A DNA stretch of 64,000 bases from Streptomyces pactum (GCF_002005225.1 NZ_CP019724.1:6769001-6833000); one strand, 5' to 3'. Shown: positions 1 through 7,754, counted from the first letter of the stretch. Numbers and translations: made by a program. The notes: generated by a model not told the origin, from the letters alone.

Positions 1-1
1 C

Positions 2-361
2 TGGGGCGGCAACATCGGCGCCCTCGGCGTGATCGTGCTGATGGCCGCCGCCTCGTTCTCCGTCGTCGCCTTCTTCGTGCGGCGGGGCGCCGCCGGCGCC
101 CAGGGCGTGCGGCTGGCCACCTCCACCGTCGCGGGTGTCGCCCTGCTGGTGATCGCCGGTTACACGGTCAAGGACTTCGACGTCCTCGTCGGCGCCGGAC
201 CCGACTCCTCCCTGAGCTGGGTGCTGCCCGGCATCATCGGCCTCGCCGCGGTCGGCGGCCTGGTGCAGGGCCTGGTGCTGCGTTCCCGGGCCCCCGAGCG
301 GCACGCCCGTATCGGCCAGGGCAACGAGGCGTTCCAGTTGGACAAGGCGGCGTCCTCCTGA
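2..361 (+). CDS. APC-type amino acid permease, C-terminal part (5' end outside window)
   Basis: The frame is open from the first bases of the window and ends with TGA at 359-361, so only about 119 C-terminal residues are present. Three hydrophobic stretches are visible (roughly residues 8-24, 36-50 and 65-88 of the visible part). They are followed by a short polar tail containing RSRAPERHARIG. This pattern fits the last membrane helices of an APC-superfamily amino acid permease, and the tail resembles Streptomyces members of that family. The substrate cannot be told from this fragment. It is convergent with the idonate dehydrogenase gene. The family call rests on general resemblance, so confidence is moderate. 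Confidence 0.6.
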   Translation, partial: WGGNIGALGVIVLMAAASFSVVAFFVRRGAAGAQGVRLATSTVAGVALLVIAGYTVKDFDVLVGAGPDSSLSWVLPGIIGLAAVGGLVQGLVLRSRAPERHARIGQGNEAFQLDKAASS

Positions 362-490
362 CCCGCGTGGGAACGCCGAGGGCATGAGCGGGTCCGGGGC
401 GGCGAGCCACGAAGGCGCCTCCCCGGGCCCCACCTCCGTACCGCCGTCTTGGACGCGAACGCCGACCGGCGCGTGCCGGGGCGCACGGAC

Positions 491-544
491 GAGGACGGGG
501 ACGGGGACAAGGACAAGGACGGGGACAAGGACGGGGACGGGAAC
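491..544. repeat. Tandem hexanucleotide repeat in a 300-bp convergent gap (362-660)
   Basis: Nine consecutive hexamers of the form RRGGAC (GAGGAC, GGGGAC, AAGGAC and similar, the last one GGGAAC) run without interruption. They lie between the permease stop and the end of the idonate dehydrogenase gene. The rest of the 362-660 gap is GC-rich. I see no convincing gene, RNA or T-tailed terminator in it. Confidence 0.75.
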
Positions 545-660
545 GCCGGACCGTGACGGTGGGACGGCGGTGGCCGGGCCGCGCCACGGGCAGTGCGTGG
601 AGCACCGCGGGCTCCCGTCGTCCGGCCCCGCGCCCGCCGGGGCAGGGGCGGGCGAGTGGC

Positions 661-1731
661 TCAGGAGGCGCAGTCCGCGCCGAAGTCCAGCAGCACCTTG
701 CAGGACCGGCTCCGGTCCGCGGCCAGCTCGAAGGCCGCCTCCGCGTCGCGGACCGGCACCACCGTGCTGACCAGGGCGTCGAACGCGGGCTCGGCCGCGA
801 GCAGTTCCAGCGCCTCGTCGAACTCTCCGTCGAAGCGGAACGCCCCGCGCAGCTCGATCTCCCGGCTCACCACGAGGTTCCCGGCGAAGGGGCTCTGCCC
901 CGGCGGCAGCATGCCGAGCTGTACGACGACGCCGCCGCGCCGGACCAGCCGCAGGCAGGTGTCCAGCCCCGCCGCCACCCCGGAGGCCTCGATCGCCGTG
1001 TCCACCTCCGCCGGCCACCCGGTGGCGTCCGGGTCGTCGGCCCGCACGAGGGTGTCGGCGCCGGCGGCCCGCGCGTACTCCAGGGCCGCGGGCAGCAGGT
1101 CCGTCACCGTCACGTGCGCCGCGCCCGCCGCCTTCGCCGCCGCGACCACCAGACAGCCGATCGGCCCGGCACCGGTGACCAGCAGGTGCCGGCCGGTCAG
1201 CTCCCCGGCCCGGCGTACGGCGTGCAGGGCGACGGACAGGGGCTCCGCGAGGGCGGCCCGGCGCGGGTCGAGGCCGGCGGGCAGGGGACGCAGTTGCCCC
1301 GTGGGGACGACGATCCGCGCCGCGAAGCCGCCCTGGACGTGCGGGAAACGGGCCGCGCTGCCCAGGTAGCGGGTGTCCCGGCAGACGTTCCGCCGCCCGT
1401 CCGCACACTCCGGGCAGACCCCGCACGGGGTGGCCGGGTGCACGGCCACGGCCGTACCGGCGGCCGGGTGCGACGCGTCGGTGTGCGTATCCGTGTCCGT
1501 GTCGGGCTCCGGGGTGCCGTACGCCACGACCGTCCCGACCACCTCGTGCCCGAGCAGCATCGGCTCCCGCAACCGGAAGTCGCCGACGCCGCCGTGCCGC
1601 CAGTAGTGCAGGTCGGAGCCGCATACGCCGCCGTAACCAACGGCGACCAGCGCCTGACCGGGGCCCGGGCGCGGTACCGGCAGTTCCTCGACGCGCAGAT
1701 CACCGGCGCCGTGGATCACACAGCCGAGCAT
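661..1731 (-). CDS. idnD: Zinc-dependent alcohol dehydrogenase, probable L-idonate 5-dehydrogenase
   Basis: This 356-residue medium-chain dehydrogenase starts at ATG 1731. Cys37 with the GHE motif (61-63) gives the catalytic zinc site. Cys103, 106, 109 and 117 form the structural zinc lobe. A GAGPIG dinucleotide-binding motif sits near residue 172. The family oxidises polyols. The L-idonate call rests on overall resemblance and on the next gene upstream, a gluconate 5-dehydrogenase-like SDR, because idonate enters through 5-ketogluconate. It lies 74 bp downstream of that SDR, probably in one minus-strand operon. An Asp/Thr-rich insertion (about residues 77-86) is unusual for the family. Sorbitol dehydrogenase is the main alternative. 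Confidence 0.75.
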   Translation of the reverse strand: MLGCVIHGAGDLRVEELPVPRPGPGQALVAVGYGGVCGSDLHYWRHGGVGDFRLREPMLLGHEVVGTVVAYGTPEPDTDTDTHTDASHPAAGTAVAVHPATPCGVCPECADGRRNVCRDTRYLGSAARFPHVQGGFAARIVVPTGQLRPLPAGLDPRRAALAEPLSVALHAVRRAGELTGRHLLVTGAGPIGCLVVAAAKAAGAAHVTVTDLLPAALEYARAAGADTLVRADDPDATGWPAEVDTAIEASGVAAGLDTCLRLVRRGGVVVQLGMLPPGQSPFAGNLVVSREIELRGAFRFDGEFDEALELLAAEPAFDALVSTVVPVRDAEAAFELAADRSRSCKVLLDFGADCAS

Positions 1732-1805
1732 CGAAACCGCCTGCCCCGGGTGAGCGTGGCCGGCGGGGTGAGAAGGGTGAGAGGGGCGAGGGGTGAGCGC
1801 GGGGT

Positions 1806-2567
1806 TCACAGCACGCTCGTCATGCCGCCGTCGACGTACAGGATCTGTCCGCCGACGAAGTCCGCGGCGGGCGAGGCGAGGAACAGCAGCCCGCCCACCA
1901 GGTCCTCCGTACGGCCCCAGCGGCCGGCGGGCGTGCGCCGTCGCACCCAGCCGCTGAACTCCTCGTCCTCGACGAGCGGCCGGGTCAGCTCGGTCTCGAT
2001 GTAACCGGGACCGAGACCGTTGACCTGGACGCCGTACGGGCCCCAGTCCGCGCACATGCCCTTGGTGAGCATCTTCAACGCGCCCTTGGTGGCCGCGTAG
2101 GGCGCGATGCCCGGGCGGACCACCTCGCTCTGCAGCGAGCAGATGTTGACGATCTTGCCGTGGCCGCGTTCCGTCATCCGGCGCGCGGCCTCCCGCCCCA
2201 CCAGGAAGGCGCTGGTGAGATTGGTGTCCAGGATGCGGTGCCAGTCGGCGTCGGCGAACTCCAGCAGGGGCGCCCGGAGTTGCATGCCCGCGTTGTTGAC
2301 CAGGATGTCGAGCGGGCCCACCCGCTCCTCGGCCTCCGCGATGCCGGCCGCCACGGACGGACCGTCGGTCACGTCGAACACGGCCGTGTGGACGTCGCCG
2401 GGGAGGTCCGCGGCGGCCTTGGTGAGGCGGTCGGCGTCGCGTCCGTTGAGGACCACTCGGCAACCGGCCTCCGCGAGGCCCCGGGCGAGGGCCAGCCCGA
2501 TGCCCCGGCTGGAGCCGGTCACCAGGGCCGTGCGCCCGCCGATGTCGAAGAGAGGGTGAGCCGTCAT
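1806..2567 (-). CDS. idnO: SDR-family gluconate 5-dehydrogenase
   Basis: This 253-residue classical short-chain dehydrogenase has the TGSSRGIG cofactor motif at 17-24, then NNAG, a catalytic Ser in the ICSLQ segment and YAATK. Members of this subgroup interconvert D-gluconate and 5-keto-D-gluconate with NAD(P)H in the cytoplasm. AGGAG lies a few bases before ATG 2567. Gluconokinase and the GntR regulator upstream and the idonate dehydrogenase downstream support the assignment. The remnant of a gluconate permease gene sits between it and gluconokinase. Other SDR substrates cannot be excluded from sequence alone. Confidence 0.82.
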   Translation of the reverse strand: MTAHPLFDIGGRTALVTGSSRGIGLALARGLAEAGCRVVLNGRDADRLTKAAADLPGDVHTAVFDVTDGPSVAAGIAEAEERVGPLDILVNNAGMQLRAPLLEFADADWHRILDTNLTSAFLVGREAARRMTERGHGKIVNICSLQSEVVRPGIAPYAATKGALKMLTKGMCADWGPYGVQVNGLGPGYIETELTRPLVEDEEFSGWVRRRTPAGRWGRTEDLVGGLLFLASPAADFVGGQILYVDGGMTSVL

Positions 2568-2636
2568 CGTCGTACTCCTGTTTCTGACTGACCGGTGGGT
2601 CGTGCGGTCATCCGCGTCGTGCGGCTGTACGACCAG

Positions 2637-2810
2637 CTAGAGGAGCGGGACCAGAGCTCCCGCGACCACCGAGATGATCGTCTCCATGACGGACCAGGCC
2701 TTGATGGTCCGGCCGACGTTCAGGCCGAAGTACTCCTTCACCAGCCAGATGCCGTGAGCAGGACGATGACGGCGATGCCCAGGAGCACGGCGATGCCCAG
2801 CCGGACATGA
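2637..2810 (-). pseudogene. gntP: Remnant of a gluconate permease gene (gntP), C-terminal end only
   Basis: Reading the minus strand towards the TAG at 2637-2639 gives a GntP-like C-terminus, including WLVKEYFGLNVG and TIKAWSVMETIIS followed by a hydrophobic end. Just upstream, a second stretch (LGIAVLLGIAVIVLL) belongs to the same protein but lies in another frame. About one base is missing where HGIWLV should follow. Only around 58 codons survive, against roughly 450 in a full GntP symporter, and there is no start. The order gluconokinase - gntP - gluconate dehydrogenase is the usual one, so this is best read as a large internal deletion plus a frameshift. Confidence 0.85.
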
Positions 2811-2823
2811 CCGGCCTGGGGGG

Positions 2824-3351
2824 TTACTGGGCCGGCTCGGGAAGGTCCGTCAGGGCGTTGACCGCCCGTTCGGCGATCTCCTCCGGGCTGCCGGCGACGT
2901 CCACCGCGACCCCCGCCTCGTCCGGCTCCAGGGGCTGGAGCGCGGCGAACTGGGAGTCGAGCAGGGCCGTCGGCATGAAGTGCCCCTGCCGGTGCGACAT
3001 CCGGTCCTCGATCAGCTCGCGGCTGCCGGTGAGATGCACGAAGACGACCCCGGGAGCGGCGGCCCGCAGCCGGTCGCGGTACGACCGCTTCAGCGCCGAG
3101 CTGCTCACCACTCCGCCGAGCCCCGCCCGCCCGTGCGCCCAGCCGCCGATGGCGTCCAGCCAGGGCCAGCGGTCGTCGTCGGTGAGCGGGGTCCCGGCCG
3201 TCATCTTGGCGATGTTGGCCGGCGGGTGGAAGTCGTCGCCCTCGGCGTAGGGAACGCCGAGCCGGGCCGCGAGCAGGGGGCCGATGGTGGTCTTCCCGGT
3301 GCCCGCTACGCCCATGACCACGACGACATGGGGGGTGTGCAGTTGCTGCAT
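2824..3351 (-). CDS. gntK: Gluconokinase
   Basis: This 175-residue protein, full length for the family, phosphorylates D-gluconate with ATP to 6-phosphogluconate and feeds the pentose phosphate pathway. The P-loop is MGVAGTGKTT near residues 13-22. The family signature GDDFHPPANIAKM follows. ATG 3351 is preferred because it puts the P-loop close to the N-terminus as in other GntK proteins; upstream in-frame codons run through the promoter region. It is divergent from gntR. Inverted repeats in the shared 137-bp promoter region suggest GntR control. Confidence 0.9.
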   Translation of the reverse strand: MQQLHTPHVVVVMGVAGTGKTTIGPLLAARLGVPYAEGDDFHPPANIAKMTAGTPLTDDDRWPWLDAIGGWAHGRAGLGGVVSSSALKRSYRDRLRAAAPGVVFVHLTGSRELIEDRMSHRQGHFMPTALLDSQFAALQPLEPDEAGVAVDVAGSPEEIAERAVNALTDLPEPAQ

Positions 3352-3375
3352 CGCACTCTCGCTGTCTGCTGTCTT

Positions 3376-3396
3376 CGTCGACACGTGATGTCGACG
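3376..3396. promoter_or_regulatory. Inverted repeat between gntK and gntR, probable operator
   Basis: A perfect 8-bp inverted repeat, CGTCGACA and TGTCGACG, is separated by 5 bp. It lies 25 bp upstream of the gntK start, in the gap shared with the divergent regulator gene. That position suits a repressor site. Which protein binds is inferred from proximity only. Confidence 0.5.
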
Positions 3397-3404
3397 TAAC
3401 TGAA

Positions 3405-3415
3405 ACCTATTAGGT
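3405..3415. promoter_or_regulatory. Second palindrome in the gntK-gntR gap
   Basis: ACCTA-T-TAGGT is a perfect 11-bp palindrome in an AT-richer patch, 9 bp from the 21-bp inverted repeat. Together they make a compact operator-like region between the divergent genes. Confidence 0.45.
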
Positions 3416-3488
3416 ACGACGAATTCAAGAGCCTGTGACACATAAGTCTGACTTTTTGTTCTCGTGACGCGCCCCGTACGCTGAGTGC

Positions 3489-4190
3489 ATGAGCACACCG
3501 GGCCGGGGGCTGCACGGCCGCGTACTGGACACCCTCGGCCCCGCGATCACAGCGGGCGAGTACCCCGCGGGCAGCGTTCTGCGCACGGACGAACTGGCAC
3601 AGCGTTTCGAGGTGTCGCGTTCCGTGATGCGGGAGGCGGTCCGGGTGCTGGAGTCCATGCACCTGGTCGAGTCGCGCCGCCGCGTCGGCGTCACCGTCCT
3701 GCCCGAGTGCGAGTGGAACGTCTACGACCCGCAGGTCATCCGCTGGCGCCTGGCCGGCACCGAACGCCCCCGGCAGCTCCGCTCCCTGACCGTGCTGCGG
3801 TCGGCGGTGGAACCGGTGGCGGCGGGGCTGGCGGCCCGCCTGGCCACGCCCGAGCAGTGCGCCGAGCTGACCGAGTGCGCGCTCGGCATGGTCACCAACT
3901 CACGCGGTCACCGGCTCGAGGAGTACCTCTTCCACGACGTGGCCTTCCACCGCGTCATCCTGACCGCCTCCGGCAACGAGATGTTCGCCCGCCTCGGTGG
4001 CGTCGTCGCCGAGGTCCTGGCCGGCCGCACCCATCACGACGTGATGTTCGAGGACCCCGACCCGGCCGCCGTCACCCTGCACGTCCAGGTCGCCGAGGCG
4101 GTGCGGGCGCGGGACGCCGAACGCGCCGAGCGGCTGACCCGGGAGATCACGGTGGGGGCGCTGCACGAGCTGGACATCCTGGCGCCGTAG
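3489..4190 (+). CDS. gntR: GntR/FadR-family transcriptional regulator of the gluconate cluster
   Basis: This 233-residue protein starts at ATG 3489. The N-terminal winged helix (about residues 10-75) contains TDELAQRFEVSRSVMREAVR, typical of the GntR family. The remaining two thirds are a helical FCD domain with the conserved HDVAFHR segment that contributes metal or ligand binding. It is divergent from gluconokinase, so it most likely represses that operon until gluconate or a derivative binds. The ligand is inferred from neighbours. The gene ends 61 bp before the convergent SEC-C gene. Confidence 0.85.
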   Translation: MSTPGRGLHGRVLDTLGPAITAGEYPAGSVLRTDELAQRFEVSRSVMREAVRVLESMHLVESRRRVGVTVLPECEWNVYDPQVIRWRLAGTERPRQLRSLTVLRSAVEPVAAGLAARLATPEQCAELTECALGMVTNSRGHRLEEYLFHDVAFHRVILTASGNEMFARLGGVVAEVLAGRTHHDVMFEDPDPAAVTLHVQVAEAVRARDAERAERLTREITVGALHELDILAP

Positions 4191-4207
4191 CGGGCCGGGC
4201 TCCGGGC

Positions 4208-4248
4208 GGGCGGGAGAACGGACGGAGAACGGGCGGGAGAACGGACGG
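4208..4248. repeat. Direct repeat of 18 bp in a convergent gap
   Basis: GGGCGGGAGAACGGACGG occurs at 4208-4225 and again at 4231-4248, separated by 5 bp. It sits between the gntR stop and the end of the SEC-C gene. No clear hairpin terminator accompanies it. Confidence 0.7.
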
Positions 4249-4251
4249 GCG

Positions 4252-4626
4252 CTACGCCGGGAACTCCCCGTCGACGTACACCCATGCCCCGTCGACGCGC
4301 TCGAAGCGGCTCCGCTCGTGCAGCGAGCCGCCGCGGTAGGAGGCGCGGAAAGTGACCGTTCCTGTGCTGTGGAAGGCGGAACCGTCGGCCGTGTCCAGGA
4401 TCTCCAGTCCGGTCCAGCGCATCCCCGGGTCCAGGTCCAGGCGGGCGGGCCGGGTCCTGGGATGCCAGGTCTTCTGCAGGTACCCCGCGTCGCCCTTCAC
4501 GAATGCGCTGTAACGGGAGCGCATCAGCGCCTCGGCGGTCGGCGCGGACGCCGTCCCCATGTGCAACCGGCCGCAGCACTTCTCGTACGCCTCGGGCAGC
4601 CCGCAGGGGCAGGTACGCGTGGTCAT
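4252..4626 (-). CDS. SEC-C metal-binding YchJ-family protein
   Basis: This 124-residue protein starts at ATG 4626. The N-terminal zinc-binding SEC-C motif is visible as CPCG followed by CCGRLH. The rest is an NTF2-like fold with the family segment ALMRSRYSAFVKGD. The family (UPF0225/YchJ) is widespread and has no settled function. Starting at 4626 places the metal motif right at the N-terminus, as is usual; an in-frame ATG further upstream would add a short tail. It is convergent with gntR and downstream of tRNA-Leu on the same strand, but a strong terminator lies between them. Confidence 0.8.
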   Translation of the reverse strand: MTTRTCPCGLPEAYEKCCGRLHMGTASAPTAEALMRSRYSAFVKGDAGYLQKTWHPRTRPARLDLDPGMRWTGLEILDTADGSAFHSTGTVTFRASYRGGSLHERSRFERVDGAWVYVDGEFPA

Positions 4627-4660
4627 GGCGGCCATTGTGCCTGGTCGTGGCAACGCTGTG

Positions 4661-4694
4661 AAAAAAGGAGGACCCCTGCTGAGCAGGGGTCCTC
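4661..4694 (-). terminator. Rho-independent terminator after tRNA-Leu
   Basis: Arms at 4668-4680 and 4682-4694 form a 13-bp inverted repeat. On the minus strand it is followed by CC and six T residues. It lies directly downstream of the tRNA gene. Confidence 0.88.
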
Positions 4695-4696
4695 TC

Positions 4697-4784
4697 TGGT
4701 GTCCGAGGGGGGACTTGAACCCCCACGCCCGATAAAGGGCACTAGCACCTCAAGCTAGCGCGTCTGCCATTCCGCCACCCGGAC
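4697..4784 (-). tRNA. tRNA-Leu, anticodon GAG
   Basis: On the minus strand the acceptor stem GTCCGGG pairs with CTCGGAC. It is followed by the discriminator A and an encoded CCA (4697-4699). The anticodon stem CTAGC/GCTAG encloses TTGAGGT, giving anticodon GAG, which reads CUC and CUU. A long variable arm (GCCC-TTTAT-CGGGC) marks a class II tRNA, and the T-arm GGGGG-TTCAAGT-CCCCC is intact. The gene is 85 nt without CCA. It is divergent from the M20 peptidase gene. Confidence 0.96.
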
Positions 4785-4910
4785 AAGGTGTCTGTCGTGC
4801 GGGGCGTTGCCCGCGGCGACGACGTAAACATTACCAGGCTTTCCGGGGTGGCCGATCACCCCCTCCTTGGGCGCGGCCGCCCCGAGGAGGAGGATGAGGG
4901 AGACCCACCG

Positions 4911-4970
4911 GCAGTGACACCAGCAGAGACACCAAGCGGAGACACCAGCAGTGACATCAGCAGTGACAGC
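4911..4970. repeat. Degenerate 12-bp tandem repeat just before the M20 peptidase start
   Basis: About five copies of CAGCAGWGACAY run up to the GGGAGGA ribosome-binding site of the peptidase gene. They lie in frame with that gene and would encode a Ser/Thr/Asp-rich extension if translation began upstream, for example at GTG 4912. The strong site before 4983 makes a leader location more likely. Confidence 0.65.
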
Positions 4971-4982
4971 GGGAGGAACCAC

Positions 4983-6308
4983 GTGAGCGACTCGGGCACG
5001 GCCAGGAGCGTCACCGGCGAGGACGAGGTCGTCGACCTCTGCCGCGAGCTGATCCGGATCGACACCAGCAACTACGGCGACCACTCGGGTCCGGGTGAGC
5101 GCAAGGCGGCCGAGTACGTCGCCGAGAAGCTCGCCGAGGTCGGACTCGAACCGCAGATCTTCGAGTCCCACCCCGGACGTGCCTCCACGGTGGCCCGGAT
5201 CGAGGGCGAGGACCCGTCCCGGCCCGCGCTGCTCATCCACGGCCACACCGACGTGGTCCCGGCCAACGCGGACGACTGGACCCACCACCCCTTCGCCGGC
5301 GAGATCGCGGACGGGTGCGTGTGGGGGCGCGGCGCCGTCGACATGAAGGACATGGACGCGATGACCCTGGCGGTCGTCCGGGACCGGCTGCGCAGCGGGC
5401 GCAAGCCGCCGAGGGACATCGTGCTGGCGTTCCTCGCGGACGAGGAGGCCGGCGGGACGTACGGCGCCAAGCACCTGGTGCGCAAGCACCCCGAGCTGTT
5501 CGAGGGCGTCAGCGAGGCGATCGGCGAGGTCGGCGGGTTCTCGTTCACGGTCAACGAGAAGCTGCGGCTCTACCTCGTCGAGACGGCCGAGAAGGGCATG
5601 CACTGGATGCGGCTCACCGTCGACGGCACGGCCGGGCACGGTTCGATGACCAACGACGACAACGCGATCACGGAGCTGTGCGAGGCCGTGGCGCGGCTCG
5701 GCCGGCACAAGTGGCCGGTGCGGGTCACCAAGACCGTACGGGCCTTCCTGGACGAGCTGTCCGACGCGCTCGGCACCGAACTCGACCCCGAGAACATGGA
5801 GGAGACCCTCGCCAAGCTCGGCGGCATCGCCCGGATGATCGGCACGACCCTGCGCAACTCGGCGGCGCCCACCATGCTCGGCGCCGGCTACAAGGTCAAC
5901 GTCATCCCCGGCCAGGCCACCGCGCACGTCGACGGACGCTTCCTGCCCGGTTACGAGGAGGAGTTCCTCGCCGACCTGGACCGCATCCTCGGCCCGCGCG
6001 TGCGGCGTGAGGACGTGCACGCCGACAAGGCGCTGGAGACCGACTTCGACGGTCGGCTCGTCGACGCCATGCAGACCGCGCTGCGCGCCGAGGACCCGAT
6101 CGCGCGGGCGGTGCCGTACATGCTCTCCGGCGGCACCGACGCCAAGTCCTTCGACGACCTCGGCATCCGCTGTTTCGGCTTCGCGCCGCTCAAGCTGCCG
6201 CCGGAGCTGGACTTCGCGGGCATGTTCCACGGGGTGGACGAGCGGGTGCCGGTGGAGGGGCTGCAGTTCGGCGTACGGGTGCTCGACCGCTTCATCGACG
6301 CATCCTGA
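4983..6308 (+). CDS. M20/M25/M40-family metallopeptidase (dipeptidase-like)
   Basis: This 441-residue cytoplasmic zinc hydrolase starts at GTG 4983, behind a clear GGGAGGA site. Typical M20 motifs are visible. GHTDVVP carries the first metal ligand and the neighbouring Asp. GRGAVDMKDMDA carries the bridging Asp. ADEEAGG carries the catalytic Glu pair, and GTDAKSF lies near the C-terminus. The family removes N-terminal residues or hydrolyses N-acyl amino acids; the substrate here is unknown. Length and motif spacing are normal. It is transcribed alone, divergent from tRNA-Leu and followed by chpH after 167 bp. Confidence 0.88.
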   Translation: MSDSGTARSVTGEDEVVDLCRELIRIDTSNYGDHSGPGERKAAEYVAEKLAEVGLEPQIFESHPGRASTVARIEGEDPSRPALLIHGHTDVVPANADDWTHHPFAGEIADGCVWGRGAVDMKDMDAMTLAVVRDRLRSGRKPPRDIVLAFLADEEAGGTYGAKHLVRKHPELFEGVSEAIGEVGGFSFTVNEKLRLYLVETAEKGMHWMRLTVDGTAGHGSMTNDDNAITELCEAVARLGRHKWPVRVTKTVRAFLDELSDALGTELDPENMEETLAKLGGIARMIGTTLRNSAAPTMLGAGYKVNVIPGQATAHVDGRFLPGYEEEFLADLDRILGPRVRREDVHADKALETDFDGRLVDAMQTALRAEDPIARAVPYMLSGGTDAKSFDDLGIRCFGFAPLKLPPELDFAGMFHGVDERVPVEGLQFGVRVLDRFIDAS

Positions 6309-6475
6309 TCGTCCCGAAGAAACGCGACTTCCGCACGTGTCGGTATTCGGTCGCGCGTGCGGGAGCCGACCGGGAAGGGTGAATACACTCATAAGCTCGT
6401 AGCCTCATTAGTTCCTCCTCGTTACAGGTGATGCGATCAGCAATCTGGGATCGCGTTTGCCAACTAGGAGGAATA

Positions 6476-6709
6476 ATGCTCAAGAAGGTCGTCGCCGCCG
6501 CGGCTGCCACCGGTGGTCTGGTTCTCGCGGGTGCGGGCATGGCCGTCGCCGACTCCGGTGCCCAGGGTGCCGCCGTGCACTCGCCCGGCGTCCTTTCCGG
6601 CAACGTCGTCCAGGTGCCCGTTCACGTCCCGGTGAACGTCTGCGGCAACACGGTCTCCGTGATCGGTCTGCTGAACCCCGCCTTCGGCAACGTCTGCATC
6701 AACAAGTGA
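6476..6709 (+). CDS. chpH: Short chaplin ChpH
   Basis: This 77-residue secreted protein has a signal peptide of about 26 residues ending AVA-DS. A single chaplin domain fills residues 36-77. The domain shows the family pattern with VPVHVPVNVCGNTVSVIG and two cysteines, Cys56 and Cys74. Short chaplins assemble as amyloid-like surface films that let aerial hyphae break the water surface. A strong AGGAGG precedes ATG 6476. The neighbouring gene is chpC, matching the chpC-chpH pair known in S. coelicolor. A hairpin terminator follows, so the two are probably separate transcripts. Confidence 0.96.
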   Translation: MLKKVVAAAAATGGLVLAGAGMAVADSGAQGAAVHSPGVLSGNVVQVPVHVPVNVCGNTVSVIGLLNPAFGNVCINK

Positions 6710-6743
6710 CGTTGTCCCTCGCCCCGTGAGGGCCTGAGTCCGC

Positions 6744-6778
6744 CGGCCCCGGAGTGCGTGCCATGCGCTCCGGGGCCG
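6744..6778 (+). terminator. Terminator hairpin after chpH
   Basis: An 11-bp perfect stem, CGGCCCCGGAG at 6744-6754 with CTCCGGGGCCG at 6768-6778, lies 35 bp after the chpH stop. A pyrimidine-rich CCTTTCGTTCTCTC tail follows. Confidence 0.8.
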
Positions 6779-6893
6779 ACGGCCTTTCGTTCTCTCGAGG
6801 GCGTGGGAACCACGGAAACTTCGGAATTCTCGGCATCTCGGTGCTACGGGGCTTCTCGTATCCCGGGACTAGGGCAAGGCAGGGATCCAGGAA

Positions 6894-7655
6894 ATGCGAC
6901 AGGGCACCCGCAAGGGTCTGATGACGATGGCGGCGGCGACCGGCGTGCTCGCCGCCGCGGGCGGTGCCGCCCACGCCGACTCGGGGGCGCACGGCTCGAG
7001 TTCGGGTTCACCCGGCGTGCTTTCCGGCAACACGGTGCAGGCGCCGGTGCACGTGCCGGTGAACGTCTGCGGCAACACGGTCGACGTCGTCGGCGTCCTC
7101 AACCCCGCGATGGGCAACTCGTGCGCCAACAACGACGGCGGTGCGTCCGGGGGATACGGCGACTCCGGCCAGGACGGCTCGCACGGGGGCTCGCACGCAG
7201 ACGGGCACGCCACCGACTCGCCCGGCGTCGCCTCCGGCAACCACGTCGAGGCGCCGGTCCATGTGCCGGTGAACGTCTGCGGCAACAGCGTCAACGTCGT
7301 CGGCGCTCTCAACCCGACCACCGGCAACGACTGCGCCAACGGCGGTGGCGGGGATCACTCGACCCCGCCCGACGGTGGTCACGAGACGCCGCCCGAGGAG
7401 CCGGGCGACCCCGGAGACCCGGGTGACCCGGGGGAGCCCGGCACTCCGGGTAACCCGCCGGACTCGGGTGACGAGACGCCGGAGGGTTCCTCGCACGTCA
7501 GCCGGCCGGACACGCAGACCGTCGCCCAGCCGCAGGGTGACGCGCGGCTCGCCGAGACCGGCAGCGACCTGCCCCTGGGGCTCGCCCTGCCGGTGGGAGC
7601 GGGCGCGCTGCTCGCGGGGACGGTGCTCTACCGCAAGGCGCGTGCCTCGGCGTGA
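6894..7655 (+). CDS. chpC: Long chaplin ChpC with sortase signal
   Basis: This 253-residue cell-wall-anchored protein has a signal peptide of about 28 residues ending AHA-DS. Two chaplin domains follow, around residues 38-78 and 108-148, each with two cysteines (59/77 and 129/147). Next come a Gly/Pro/Asp/Glu-rich spacer with GDPGDPGDPG repeats and the sortase signal LAETG (219-223). A hydrophobic segment (about 226-245) and a positively charged end complete it. Class E sortases of Streptomyces recognise LAxTG. Long chaplins anchor the short ones at the hyphal surface. It is followed by a strong terminator. Confidence 0.96.
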   Translation: MRQGTRKGLMTMAAATGVLAAAGGAAHADSGAHGSSSGSPGVLSGNTVQAPVHVPVNVCGNTVDVVGVLNPAMGNSCANNDGGASGGYGDSGQDGSHGGSHADGHATDSPGVASGNHVEAPVHVPVNVCGNSVNVVGALNPTTGNDCANGGGGDHSTPPDGGHETPPEEPGDPGDPGDPGEPGTPGNPPDSGDETPEGSSHVSRPDTQTVAQPQGDARLAETGSDLPLGLALPVGAGALLAGTVLYRKARASA

Positions 7656-7686
7656 CGCCGCTCGGGCCGGGTGACCGGAACGCACA

Positions 7687-7712
7687 GCGGGCCCCGCATC
7701 GGCGGGGCCCGC
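7687..7712. terminator. Terminator between convergent chpC and the DUF5703 gene
   Basis: A perfect 11-bp stem, GCGGGCCCCGC at 7687-7697 with GCGGGGCCCGC at 7702-7712, has a 4-base ATCG loop. It lies 32 bp after chpC and 43 bp beyond the end of the convergent gene. Confidence 0.85.
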
Positions 7713-7754
7713 TCCGTCTCCGTCACCCGCGCGCGGTCGAGCAAGGTCACCGGC

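Noticed and set aside
661..2463. Continuous open frame joining idnD with the region of idnO, suggesting a fusion protein
   Set aside because: The upstream half is out of frame with the real idnO protein. idnD has its own ATG at 1731, and the two enzymes are separate.
6709..6893. Sporulation sigma-factor promoter for chpC
   Set aside because: No hexamer pair with acceptable spacing and match could be pointed out with confidence.
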